This document shows, one piece after another, positions 35,739-44,932 of a stretch of 64,000 nucleotides of DNA. Source of the DNA: Isosphaeraceae bacterium (GTDB lineage: Bacteria; Planctomycetota; Planctomycetia; Isosphaerales; Isosphaeraceae); contig JANXSX010000048.1 of the NCBI GenBank assembly GCA_025356475.1, positions 1 to 64,000 on the forward strand. Direction: 5' to 3'. The position numbers and the translations under genes are program-made. The notes beneath the pieces were generated by a model that saw only the letters and a program-made list of their open reading frames with translations, was not told the DNA's origin and made no database searches. Each line of letters starts with the position of its first letter. The stretch's first letter is position 1.

Positions 35739-37982
35739 TCATGAGTTTGCATTGGCCAGAGCAGACACATCAGCTCGTCTTGAACCTAGTCTCGCAACTG
35801 AGCTTGATCCGCTGATCTCGGGGCCATAGCTCGACCAGTTCTGGAGGTCGTCTGCAAGCCCGTTAAAGACAACCCCAGCGATCGGTACACGGGACTGTTC
35901 GAGCATCGCCTTCGCTCGTTTGAGGGGCTGGAGTTCCATCGCGCCTGCCCGAACAACCAACAGCGCTCCATCGACCATCTGGCCGAGCATCCGGCAATCG
36001 GCGAGTCCAAGAATCGCAGGCCCATCGAGGATGACCCGGTCGTAGTGGCTCTCGGCCAGCGAGGCAAGTAGCTGACGCATCTCACGCGTCCCGAGAATCT
36101 CGATCGGGATCTTGGTCGTGTCACCCGTGGGCAAGAAGTCAAGGTTTCCGATGTCTGTCCGGATCACAGCGCGTGACCAGGGCAGGTCATCTTTGAGGAC
36201 ATCGACCAGGCCGAGTCCAAGCCCGTCCTCATCAGGAAAGACAGGGTCAAGGCTGGGCCGCCTCAGGTCGACATCGACGAGCAGAGTCCGTTCGCCCGAC
36301 CGAGCACATGTGGCCGCCAAGTTGAGCGCTGTCGTGCTCTTACCTTCACCCGCCTTGGCGCTGGTGACCAGGAGCGTGACAAGCGGGCCATTTGGACCCT
36401 GAAGGCCGACCAGGCTAGCTCGCAAGTTGCGGTAAGCGTCGGCCTCAACCGAACCTGGGGCCCCGGCAGTCCAAAGGTGGCCACCTCGTTGGATTTCCGA
36501 GGTTCGGCGGATTCGAGGGATGACGCCAAAAAGAGGGAGGCTCAAGCCAACTGTAAGTTGCTCAGGAACCTTGACCGACTGGTCCATATGCTCAAACATG
36601 CAGACGAGTGCTATCCCGGAAATCAGGCCAAAGACGATACTGAAGGCAATGTAAAGTGGACGGTTGGGCTTGATCGGTTGGACTGGAGGGTGAATGACGT
36701 CCGGGATGTGAATGAAGTCTCTCGGAGTGCGAGAGAGCCACTCGAAGCTGGAAAGCTTTTTCTCAGCCTCGACGAGACTTTGGCGGATGTCGGTTCGCTC
36801 TTCGAGCATGCCGAGAAACTTCTGATGATTCGGAGCTGCGGACTGATACAAGTTGAGCAGTTCTTTCTGACTCTCTTCCAGGGACTGGATCTCTTGCTGT
36901 GCAGACTGGACGAAGAAGTCGAAAGGATCACCAGTTGCCAGTTCGGGCCTCCTCCGGAGTGTAGCGATCTGCTTAAGGATCGCATTCGCTTGCGCATCGG
37001 CCGCTCGAGTGGCAGGGTCGATCGGCATGAGACCCGGTCGCATGACTCGAACCTGTTGGTCACGCCTCATGTCGAGTTGTCGAAGGCGTTCTTCGAGCTC
37101 GGCGATTTTGGACTCCGCCCGGGCATCCCCCGAGCTACCGAGCCCTCGCTGGCTGGGGAAGATCTGGGCCGCGCGTGCCTCGCGTTGGAGGTTATCGAAC
37201 TGGACCCGCTTCTGCATCAGAACCATGTTCGAGGTTTCGAAGCGACCTTCAAGTAAGCTGCGGCCCCCTGGGCCGATGGTCGTCGAACCGATCAGAGCAA
37301 GTTGAATCCGGGTGTCCAAATCCGCTAGCTTCGCGACTGTTACTTTGTGACTCTCTTCGGCAACGGACTTGGCGTCCTGAATCTTGCGATCATGTTCACG
37401 TATCGCCTGCCGCTGAAAGACGATAAGCCAGGTATGGAGGGTCTTGGCCACCCGTGCTGGGTCAGGACCATCCATGGTGATCTCAACTCGATTACTGCCG
37501 GGAAAATGCTTGGTCCCGACCGAGTTCGCGAGCTCCTGGGCTGGGTCGCCACCCGGGGGATATACGATCCCAGGTTCGGCCAAAACCGCGTTGGCAAGCT
37601 CAGCGGACCGGAGGATGCCGATTTCGTTCGGCAAGTACTTGACCTTCTCCTCGCCATCTTGGGGATGGTAATCCGTGGCGATCAGCCCGGCGACGATCGG
37701 ATCTTGCGAGGGGGGCTCGATCGTAAGAGTGCCTCGCGCCTGATAGACCGGGGCCATTCTCAGAATGAGGATCGTTCCGATGACGCCGACCGGGACAGCG
37801 ACAATCAGAACCAGCCAAATCCGCTGCCTGACGGCACGGATATAGTCGGAAGCGGACTTAGGGGGATAGGTGTCAGCCAAGTGCCCTGGAGCAAGCGGAG
37901 TATGACGAACCCCAGTCAGATGATGCTTGGCATCATCCTGCCCAAAATTTGGTTGAGCGGGGTACGGAAGGATTCGATCCAT
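35739..37982 (-). CDS. Polysaccharide co-polymerase / tyrosine autokinase fusion (Wzz-BY-kinase)
   Basis: A 747-residue protein. The start at 37982 has AAGGAG 9 bases upstream. Transmembrane helix 1 is about 57-77 and helix 2 about 443-463, enclosing a periplasmic Wzz domain with coiled-coil segments (about 285-410). The cytoplasmic kinase domain has Walker A AKAGEGKST (542-550), Walker A' LLVDVDLRRP (567-576) and Walker B VILDGP (650-655). The usual C-terminal tyrosine cluster is missing: the tail after 710 has a single tyrosine, Y719. It should control chain length and assembly, but autophosphorylation on a tail looks limited. Confidence 0.92.
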   Translation of the reverse strand: MDRILPYPAQPNFGQDDAKHHLTGVRHTPLAPGHLADTYPPKSASDYIRAVRQRIWLVLIVAVPVGVIGTILILRMAPVYQARGTLTIEPPSQDPIVAGLIATDYHPQDGEEKVKYLPNEIGILRSAELANAVLAEPGIVYPPGGDPAQELANSVGTKHFPGSNRVEITMDGPDPARVAKTLHTWLIVFQRQAIREHDRKIQDAKSVAEESHKVTVAKLADLDTRIQLALIGSTTIGPGGRSLLEGRFETSNMVLMQKRVQFDNLQREARAAQIFPSQRGLGSSGDARAESKIAELEERLRQLDMRRDQQVRVMRPGLMPIDPATRAADAQANAILKQIATLRRRPELATGDPFDFFVQSAQQEIQSLEESQKELLNLYQSAAPNHQKFLGMLEERTDIRQSLVEAEKKLSSFEWLSRTPRDFIHIPDVIHPPVQPIKPNRPLYIAFSIVFGLISGIALVCMFEHMDQSVKVPEQLTVGLSLPLFGVIPRIRRTSEIQRGGHLWTAGAPGSVEADAYRNLRASLVGLQGPNGPLVTLLVTSAKAGEGKSTTALNLAATCARSGERTLLVDVDLRRPSLDPVFPDEDGLGLGLVDVLKDDLPWSRAVIRTDIGNLDFLPTGDTTKIPIEILGTREMRQLLASLAESHYDRVILDGPAILGLADCRMLGQMVDGALLVVRAGAMELQPLKRAKAMLEQSRVPIAGVVFNGLADDLQNWSSYGPEISGSSSVARLGSRRADVSALANANS

Positions 37983-38100
37983 GAATCTCGTCTCCTTCAC
38001 TCATCATGAGTGAATGATCGCGCGGGTGCATCTAAGTTTGTATCGCAAGTCGTGCTGAGACTTCCTGATCAGTACTCGATTTCGAGCCAAAGTTCAAGAG

Positions 38101-39801
38101 TCAACCCGTTTCTCCCCGGAACCGAGACATGAGCCGGCTGAACACGTGCGACTCGCGAGAGACGCCCAAGGCCGAGATCTTTGTCGTTCGCCCCGATTCG
38201 ATTTGATCTTCAAGATAAGGAAAAGCCTTGGGTTTCGAGGGCTCAAGGATCAGTTTTGTCGTCTCAACGACCGGCAAGGAAACTGGCTTATCGAGCAGTC
38301 GTTCGATCCGCTCAGCAGTCGCAAGCGAGAGACGTTGGAGAAAACGAAACGCGATGTCCGCAGGCACCTGCGAATTTGCAAGTTGGTGGAGCGAGACAGT
38401 GAGCAATAAGTCTTGCCCACTTGAGAGTCGGAAAGTCGCCGTTGGCCCCGCCAATGGTGCGGAGATCACGGCCTCCAACTCGGGCTTGGGGTTATAGATG
38501 AACACCGTCTTGCCATCTCGAGCACAATGCATGCTCAGCGTGTCGCAACCAAACTGAGTTGTCGTCCCCTCAACAATCCGAGCAATGCTCTCTACGGTCG
38601 GGCAGAGTTCGATCCGCTGAATTGCTTCCCACGTCACCTTGGCCGCTTGCCGTTCTTGACGACCACGGATCAAACGAGCGCGGAAGTCTGCCCGGAGGGT
38701 CTTCAACTCATCGCGACGACTGGTCAATACCAGCAGGAAGGCCAGGCATCCTGTAATGCACAGGACCGCCGCGACAAATTCGTTCTTGAAGTAGACCCCG
38801 AGAAATACGACCCCACACAAGAACCCCGTCAAGCAGTAGAGCGCGACTGCCGCCAGACGTGGGTCGAGCCCCATGCCGATCAGTAAGTGATGGATATGGC
38901 GGCGGTCGGCTGTGGTCAAGGGAAGGTTTCGGACCCAACGGCGAAAGATCGCCATAGCTGTGTCCGAGATCGGCAGACCCATCGCCAGGATCGGGAACAA
39001 GATCGAGATCGTCGAATGGCCCTTGAGCGACCCACGCACTCCGATCACACCAATCAGTAGCCCAATCAAGAGGCTTCCGCTGTCACCGAGAAAAATGCAG
39101 GCAGGATGCCAGTTATACAGCCAGAATCCGGCCAAACTCCCAGCGAGCGCGGCCGCGAAAATGCCGACTTCCAGGTTGGAGTTGTGGATCGCGACCAGTG
39201 CAAGCGTACCACTCACCAGGAATCCGACTCCAGATGCCAGGCCGTCCATTCCATCGATCAGATTCCAGATATTCATGCACGCCAGGAACCAGAACATCGT
39301 TACAAAAAGGCTGAGAGGCGCGAGGACGAACGATGCACCGGCAGGGCCGACGACAAAGCTCGGCCAAGTCAAATTCACTTCAAGCGAAAGGAGGTCAAAA
39401 AAGTCGATGTGTACTCCACCGATGTAAAGCACGACGACTGCGGAGGCTTGGCCAAGCAATTTCAGCCGAGCCCCCATGCCTCGCGTATCATCCCAAGCTC
39501 CGGTTGTTAGGACGATGCCAACCGCGATACAGATCGATGTCAACGTGTAAGACCACCCAGGGACAATCGTCCAAGGCTGCAGGTAGCCAGCCCAAGCTAC
39601 GACTAAAATCCCTGCGATAATGCCAAAGGCCAAACTCAGCCCACCTAGGCGAGGTACTGCTCCCTTGTGGATCCGCCGAAACTGATCCGGCTTGTCGATC
39701 GCCCCTAGCCAAATCGCAAGTCGAGACACATATGGTGTCGCAACCACGCAGGCCATGAACGAAATCGCAAAAATTCGTAGGAATGCATCGGAGAAGATCA
39801 T
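38101..39801 (-). CDS. WecA/MraY-family sugar-1-phosphate transferase with cytoplasmic extension
   Basis: A 566-residue enzyme. Residues 1-360 form an eleven-helix PNPT-family core: DD at 104-105, NLIDGMDG (180-187), FLGDSGS (238-244) and RRHIHH (300-305) are catalytic or substrate loops. This core transfers a sugar-1-phosphate (GlcNAc-type in the family) to undecaprenyl phosphate, starting glycan assembly. An extra ~200 residues (365-566) are soluble and not part of typical WecA (about 360 residues). The gene leads the 14-gene minus-strand polysaccharide locus; the next gene starts 119 bases downstream. Confidence 0.9.
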   Translation of the reverse strand: MIFSDAFLRIFAISFMACVVATPYVSRLAIWLGAIDKPDQFRRIHKGAVPRLGGLSLAFGIIAGILVVAWAGYLQPWTIVPGWSYTLTSICIAVGIVLTTGAWDDTRGMGARLKLLGQASAVVVLYIGGVHIDFFDLLSLEVNLTWPSFVVGPAGASFVLAPLSLFVTMFWFLACMNIWNLIDGMDGLASGVGFLVSGTLALVAIHNSNLEVGIFAAALAGSLAGFWLYNWHPACIFLGDSGSLLIGLLIGVIGVRGSLKGHSTISILFPILAMGLPISDTAMAIFRRWVRNLPLTTADRRHIHHLLIGMGLDPRLAAVALYCLTGFLCGVVFLGVYFKNEFVAAVLCITGCLAFLLVLTSRRDELKTLRADFRARLIRGRQERQAAKVTWEAIQRIELCPTVESIARIVEGTTTQFGCDTLSMHCARDGKTVFIYNPKPELEAVISAPLAGPTATFRLSSGQDLLLTVSLHQLANSQVPADIAFRFLQRLSLATAERIERLLDKPVSLPVVETTKLILEPSKPKAFPYLEDQIESGRTTKISALGVSRESHVFSRLMSRFRGETG

Positions 39802-40378
39802 AGGAAAGAGCTATCCTGATTAACCCATTCACGCATCGCGTCCAAAACCAACTGAGCCGCGCGAAAGAAGTCAAATCGTGGTGGAATCTCCAGCCAATCA
39901 CTCGCCACAGATTTCTTAGAGCCTATTCAGGACGATTCACAGCTCAACAAACAAAGAACAACAAACTGTGATTCGTCGCTAGCTAGAGTCAGATTACTTC
40001 AAAGCAGTATGGGCTCTCTTTCCGCCTTGGTCAAGTCGGAATCGTGTCATGTTGCATGAAATCTTCCATCTGACCAGGGAACGCAAACTCGACGTATGTT
40101 GCAATAAATGAACTGGTTACGACGAGCGATTTCAGACCAACTTTTACGTGAGTGGTATCTCTTACTCCGGTCAAAGCGAACATAAACATCAATCAGCAGG
40201 CATTGAATTCAATGTCGTAATCGTATCAAATTGCCCGACAGGAAATCTCGGTGCAAAGTTGCGAATCGCTCCGGACTTCAATTTGATGAGGCTGGTGGCC
40301 TTCCTGATTCCAAGGCGGAGATGGCTGGGTGATAAAGAGGGGTTACTTGCTTGCAAACGGTACGCCAAAGGAAACATC
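39802..40378. other. Long divergent intergenic region, AT-rich
   Basis: About 577 bases between the first polysaccharide gene (minus) and selB (plus). It contains an inverted repeat (39931-39977) and two copies of ATGTTGCA (40049-40056 and 40096-40103). The selB frame remains open upstream to 40148, but without family similarity. Promoters for both units should lie here. I looked for a tRNA-Sec gene and did not find a foldable one. Confidence 0.5.
39931..39977. repeat. Imperfect 12-bp inverted repeat with A-rich loop
   Basis: GACGATTCACAG (39931-39942) pairs with CTGTGATTCGTC (39966-39977) with one mismatch, separated by 23 bases rich in A and C. It lies about 130 bases upstream of the first polysaccharide gene and about 400 bases upstream of selB. 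It could be an operator or an RNA hairpin. Confidence 0.45.
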
Positions 40379-42310
40379 ATGAGCCTTGTCGTTGGGACAG
40401 CGGGGCATATCGACCATGGAAAGACGGCACTCGTTCGTGCTTTAACTGGGGTGGATACGGATCGCCTTGAGGAGGAGAAACGACGCGGTATCACGATCGA
40501 CCTCGGTTTCGCTGCCTTAAATCTGGGCGAGCTTGAGCTTTCTTTGGTCGATGTGCCTGGGCACGAGCGGTTCGTCAGGAACATGCTCGCTGGCGCAACC
40601 GGTATCGATGCCTTTCTCCTTGTCGTTGCGGCGGACGATTCAGTCATGCCCCAGACTCGGGAGCACCTCGAAATCCTCCGTTTCCTCCAGGTTCGCTCAG
40701 GAATCGTTGCTCTTACGAAGTCAGATCTCGTCGATGACGGATGGCTCGACCTCGTTGAGGAGGATATCCGGACTCTACTCGCTGGGACCCCCTTCCATGA
40801 TGCGCCCATCGTCAGGACCTCAGTGCTCACGGGGCTAGGAATCGATCACCTCAAAGCCGGGCTCAGCGCACTGATCCCTAAGTCGCAGTCAGTGGCGGAC
40901 ACTGGCGTATTTCGAATGGCGATCGATCGCTCCTTCACAATCGCCGGACATGGAACTGTGGTCACTGGAACCATTGCCGGAGGGCGAGTCGAGGTTGGAG
41001 ACCTGCTGGAACTCATGCCAGAGGGCCGGCCGGTACGGGTTCGATCGATCCACCGACATGACCAACTCGTTGACAGCTTGGGGCGAGGGAACCGCGCCGC
41101 GATCAACTTAGTAGGCGTCCATCACGCGGATGTGACTCGCGGGCATGAGATTGCGACACCGGGCTACCTCCAACCAACTCAAATTCTGACCGTGGAGTTG
41201 CATGCGGCCCGCGATGCCTCGCGCCCACTCAAGCATCGCAGCCGATATCGGCTTCATTTGGGAACTCAAGAGGTCACTGCCGTCTTGTCGCTCCTCGAGG
41301 GTGTCGCGCCGGGGACCGATATCCCTTCTTACGGCCAACTTCGGTTGGCTCGTCCGGTGGTGGCGGTCTTCGGCCAGCCGTTCGTGCTCCGCGAGGAAAG
41401 CCCGCAAACGACTGTGGCCGGCGGTCGTGTTCTCGACCCTGTCGCTCCAGGTCTCCGGCGGAAGCAGCTCAATGCGATCCGTGATGTCCGAACCATGGCG
41501 AAGGCGGATCCAGAGGCTCGGATCTGTTTCGCACTTAGCCAGGCCGGCCTGAACCCCAGGTCCAGCCTGCGCCTCGTTGGGGCGACCGGACTGAGTCAAC
41601 AAGAGCTCGAAACGCGAACGATTCGCATGCGGGCGACTGGGGGACTCGTCCAACTTCCAGCGGGTGGACATCGGACGGTCTTGATGCCGTCGGAATTTGT
41701 CAGCGCACTCGAACAACGCGTCATCAAGTCGCTTACGCGGCTCCACGAAGCGACACCCCGCCACTCTTCCCTGCCGATCACGCACCTGTTCGCTGCCATG
41801 AGCGACCTTCCCGATCGAGCGATCCTGAACGCAATCCTTGATCGGATGACCGAATCGCGGATGATCATAAAGGATCAAGGTTCGATCGCCCTCGCGGGTC
41901 ATGAGCCGAGACTGACCCAGGCCGAGCGACGGCTCAGGACGGAGATCGCGGAATCGTTCCACCACGCCGGCCTGGCACCTCCTGAGATGGCAAGCTTCGT
42001 GGGAACCGGGGTGAATCGATCCAAACAGACGGTTCAAGACCTGTTCTCACTCCTCTGCGAAGAGCGTAGGCTCCTGAAACTTGACGCGAATCTCTATCTC
42101 GACGGAGATGCCGAGCGGGCCATGCTCTCGACCGTCTCCGAATACTTTCACAATCACGAGGCGATGACAATGGCCGACTTGCGTGACTTGCTGGCGACAA
42201 CTCGAAAGTACGCGGTTCCCTTCGGCGAGTACCTCGACAGGGTTGGACTCACCGTTCGTGACGGCGATCAGAGGCGGCGGAACTCCTCCTACATCATGCC
42301 CGCAGAATGA
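40379..42310 (+). CDS. selB: Selenocysteine-specific elongation factor
   Basis: A 643-residue translational GTPase. G motifs: GHIDHGKT (9-16), RGITIDLGF (36-44), DVPGH (58-62) and TKSD (113-116). EF-Tu-like domains II and III follow ([20 protein letters not shown]). About 250 C-terminal residues form winged-helix modules that in SelB bind the SECIS mRNA hairpin. The ATG at 40379 matches the family start and has AAAGGA upstream. selA begins 8 bases after the stop, so they form an operon. SelB delivers Sec-tRNA to UGA codons on the ribosome. Confidence 0.95.
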   Translation: MSLVVGTAGHIDHGKTALVRALTGVDTDRLEEEKRRGITIDLGFAALNLGELELSLVDVPGHERFVRNMLAGATGIDAFLLVVAADDSVMPQTREHLEILRFLQVRSGIVALTKSDLVDDGWLDLVEEDIRTLLAGTPFHDAPIVRTSVLTGLGIDHLKAGLSALIPKSQSVADTGVFRMAIDRSFTIAGHGTVVTGTIAGGRVEVGDLLELMPEGRPVRVRSIHRHDQLVDSLGRGNRAAINLVGVHHADVTRGHEIATPGYLQPTQILTVELHAARDASRPLKHRSRYRLHLGTQEVTAVLSLLEGVAPGTDIPSYGQLRLARPVVAVFGQPFVLREESPQTTVAGGRVLDPVAPGLRRKQLNAIRDVRTMAKADPEARICFALSQAGLNPRSSLRLVGATGLSQQELETRTIRMRATGGLVQLPAGGHRTVLMPSEFVSALEQRVIKSLTRLHEATPRHSSLPITHLFAAMSDLPDRAILNAILDRMTESRMIIKDQGSIALAGHEPRLTQAERRLRTEIAESFHHAGLAPPEMASFVGTGVNRSKQTVQDLFSLLCEERRLLKLDANLYLDGDAERAMLSTVSEYFHNHEAMTMADLRDLLATTRKYAVPFGEYLDRVGLTVRDGDQRRRNSSYIMPAE

Positions 42311-42317
42311 GTTCCCC

Positions 42318-43730
42318 ATGGCAAGTCTCGATCGCTCTAAGAACGACATCCTCCGTGAGATCCCTTCAGTAAAGGCGATCCTCGAACACCCCGACCTTCT
42401 TAAGACTCGCGACGAGTTTGGGCCTGTCCGGCTCACCCGGATCGTCCGAGATGTTCTGGGTGAGGTGCGTGCCGAGGTGTTGGCAGGACGGGTCCTCGAG
42501 ACCAGTCAAGCCGGACTCGTTACAAGGGTTAGTGACCGCATCGAACAACCAAGATCGGGCTTGCGAGAAGTGATTAACGCGACCGGGATTCTGCTTCATA
42601 CGGGGCTCGGTCGGGCACCGCTCGCTGAGGATGCCGTCATGGCCGCCAGCCGCGTGAGCCACGGATATTGCAACCTAGAACTTGATCTCGAATCGGGCCA
42701 GCGAGGTCGTCGTACAACGCACGTCGAGTCCTTACTGAAGGAGTTGACCGGGGCGGCCGCTGCGACCGTCGTCAACAACAATGCTGCGGCGACGGTTCTC
42801 GCACTTCGTGCTCTGGCGGCAGGTGGCGAAGTTCTCGTCTCACGCGGTGAACTGGTCGAGATCGGCGGGAGTTACCGGCTCCCAGAGATTTTCGAAGTCT
42901 CGGGAGCGAGGCTTAGGGAAGTGGGAACGACCAACAAGACACGGATCAGCGACTTCGAGCGTGCAATCCGTGCTGAGACCAAGGCAATACTACGTGTGCA
43001 TGCAAGCAATTACCGGATCATTGGCTTTACCGAGGCCGCTTCGCTCGACGAACTTTCTGGGCTGGCAAAACAACGAGGCCTATTCCTGATCGACGACATC
43101 GGCAGTGGTTCTCTCTGTGCGGGACAATTGCCCACGAGTATTGATGATCCCACGGCATCAGCTGCAGTACAAGCCGGGGCGGACCTTGTGCTCTTTTCGG
43201 GAGATAAACTGCTCGGAGGGCCTCAATGCGGGATCGCTGTTGGAACCGAATCGGCAGTTCGCCGGCTCGAATCAGATCCACTCATGCGTGCATTCCGGGT
43301 CGACAAATTAATCTTGGCGGCTCTTGAGACCACGCTCCGCCTGATTTTGGATGGATTAGGAAATCAAAAAGTGCCATTGTGGGCGATGTTAAACACGTCC
43401 GTTGACCGACTCCAGTCCCGTGCGGAAACCTTGGCGAATCAATTGAGAATGGACTACGGCTTGTGCGCCGACGCGATCGCTTCTGAGGCCTATCTCGGAG
43501 GAGGAAGTATGCCGGGGCAAGCCATTAGCTCCTTTGCTGTGCGCATTTCTCCCCCCTTTCCGGAAAACGTGTCGGAAGAGGCATGGGCCAGGAGTTTGCG
43601 ACTGTCCCACCCGGCGATCGTGGCCAGGATCCAGCGAGGATCAGTGTGGTTCGACTTGCGAACAGTCCCCGACGACGCGGACGAGTTATTGTTGAAAACC
43701 GTAGGGAGAGGGGTTCGGAATCGCGAGTGA
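42318..43730 (+). CDS. selA: L-seryl-tRNA(Sec) selenium transferase
   Basis: A 470-residue PLP enzyme. It shows LREVINATGILLHTGLGRAP (82-101), VVNNNAAAT (151-159) and the PLP lysine K297 in VLFSGDKLLGGPQCG. It converts Ser-tRNA(Sec) to Sec-tRNA(Sec) using selenophosphate. The start at 42318 follows the selB stop by 7 bases; a longer in-frame start at 42183 would overlap selB and lacks family similarity. selD and selC are not in the window. Confidence 0.95.
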   Translation: MASLDRSKNDILREIPSVKAILEHPDLLKTRDEFGPVRLTRIVRDVLGEVRAEVLAGRVLETSQAGLVTRVSDRIEQPRSGLREVINATGILLHTGLGRAPLAEDAVMAASRVSHGYCNLELDLESGQRGRRTTHVESLLKELTGAAAATVVNNNAAATVLALRALAAGGEVLVSRGELVEIGGSYRLPEIFEVSGARLREVGTTNKTRISDFERAIRAETKAILRVHASNYRIIGFTEAASLDELSGLAKQRGLFLIDDIGSGSLCAGQLPTSIDDPTASAAVQAGADLVLFSGDKLLGGPQCGIAVGTESAVRRLESDPLMRAFRVDKLILAALETTLRLILDGLGNQKVPLWAMLNTSVDRLQSRAETLANQLRMDYGLCADAIASEAYLGGGSMPGQAISSFAVRISPPFPENVSEEAWARSLRLSHPAIVARIQRGSVWFDLRTVPDDADELLLKTVGRGVRNRE

Positions 43731-43786
43731 GCGATTGTTGGAATTTCGTCTCGGTTGACTCTACCCGGACGAGTTTCGTATTTAGG

Positions 43787-43815
43787 TTGACACAACTCTG
43801 CTGTCACTTTTGGAA
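43787..43815 (+). promoter_or_regulatory. Possible promoter of the FAA-hydrolase gene
   Basis: A perfect TTGACA at 43787-43792 is followed after 17 bases by TTGGAA, a poor -10 match. It lies about 45-70 bases before the ATG at 43861. The -35 match is good and the -10 is weak. Confidence 0.3.
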
Positions 43816-43860
43816 TTGCGTCCGAGGTCCAGGTATTTCTGTCAAACAGGAAGGTCGGCC

Positions 43861-44823
43861 ATGCGACTTTGTCGGTTCAGCGACGGGGATATGATTCTCT
43901 CTGGATTCTACGACGATGACTTCGTGATCCCGATCGACCAGGCCTCAGAGCGTTACTGTGAGGAGTTGGGGGTCGAGCTCCTGCTGAGCAGCACGAGCAA
44001 TCTCCTCGATTTGCTTCCGCCGGATGGCGTTTCATACCTGGCGACGCGTGAGCTTGCCTCCTGGGTCGGGAACCTCAGTCCAGACGTGCGTGATGAGCTG
44101 GCGCTGAGCATGGATGAGGTGACTCTGCTCACTCCCGTCGGGACACCGAATAAGATTCTACTTCTAGCTGGCAACTATGCGGCGCACGTGGTGGAACGAG
44201 GCGGGATTGCCCCTGAACGGAACGAGACATTCCCCTACGTTTTTATGAAGCCCCCGACGACAACGTTGACCCATCCCGGTGGTCCGATTGTCTTGCCGAG
44301 GATCTCTCCGGACCATGTCGACTGGGAGTGTGAGCTTGGGGTCGTCATCGGACGAAGGTGTCGAAACGTGTCCGAACGCGAGGCACTCTCGTATGTCGCA
44401 GGCTATACCGTTGTTAACGATATTAGTGATCGCAAGTTCACACCGAACCCCGACCGGAAGCCGCGAGAACGCGATAAGTTCTTTGACTGGTTGCATGGGA
44501 AATGGCACGACACCTTCTGTCCGGTTGGCCCGTGTATCACGTCGTCGGATGTGATTGTCGATCCACAGGATCTCTCCATCCGACTTGAGGTCAATGGACA
44601 TCTCAAACAGAATGGCTCAACAGGTCAGATGATCTTCCCGGTTGCGGCGGTAATCGCCTTCATCTCCAAGTTCGTCACACTTGAGCCTGGCGATTTGATA
44701 GCCACGGGGACACCATCCGGCGTGGGCTCGTCGAGCGGTACCTATCTGAAGCCTGGAGATTTGGTGACGGCATCCATCACTGGGATTGGTCGGCTCGAGA
44801 ACCCGGTCGAAGCTGACGATTGA
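43861..44823 (+). CDS. Fumarylacetoacetate hydrolase-family protein
   Basis: A 320-residue enzyme. The C-terminal two-thirds form the FAH fold with metal ligands E156 and E158 (DWECELGVVIG) and D187 (GYTVVNDISDRK). DLIATGTPSGVG and LKPGDLV near the end are family hallmarks. Relatives act as fumarylpyruvate, acylpyruvate or 2-keto-3-deoxy-sugar-acid hydrolases/dehydratases; the substrate is not determined. The start at 43861 has GAAGG upstream. It lies between selA and pyc with its own upstream gap. Confidence 0.88.
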   Translation: MRLCRFSDGDMILSGFYDDDFVIPIDQASERYCEELGVELLLSSTSNLLDLLPPDGVSYLATRELASWVGNLSPDVRDELALSMDEVTLLTPVGTPNKILLLAGNYAAHVVERGGIAPERNETFPYVFMKPPTTTLTHPGGPIVLPRISPDHVDWECELGVVIGRRCRNVSEREALSYVAGYTVVNDISDRKFTPNPDRKPRERDKFFDWLHGKWHDTFCPVGPCITSSDVIVDPQDLSIRLEVNGHLKQNGSTGQMIFPVAAVIAFISKFVTLEPGDLIATGTPSGVGSSSGTYLKPGDLVTASITGIGRLENPVEADD

Positions 44824-44869
44824 TTGCGTGAGGTGGAGCCGCACCTTTCCAAATCGCTGAAGCGTGGTA

Positions 44870-44919
44870 GTCTATCGACTAACGTGGCTTGATAGACCAC
44901 GCGCTGCCGGTCGATAGAC
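44870..44919 (+). promoter_or_regulatory. Nested inverted repeat in the pyc leader
   Basis: The outer arms GTCTATCGAC (44870-44879) and GTCGATAGAC (44910-44919) are perfect reverse complements. Inside them CGTGG (44883-44887) pairs with CCACG (44897-44901). The structure ends 13 bases before the pyc ATG, so it would cover or abut the ribosome-binding region if transcribed. It could be an operator dyad or an RNA control element. Confidence 0.5.
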
Positions 44920-44932
44920 GAGATCATTGACG

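Noticed and set aside
36477-37256. 259-codon plus-strand open frame
   Set aside because: Antisense to the Wzz-BY-kinase gene; no ribosome-binding site or motif.
40255-40345. Possible tRNA-Sec around a CTTCAAT sequence
   Set aside because: The anticodon loop would need CTTCAAA-like sequence with flanking stems; the flanks do not pair and no T-arm consensus or CCA end is present.
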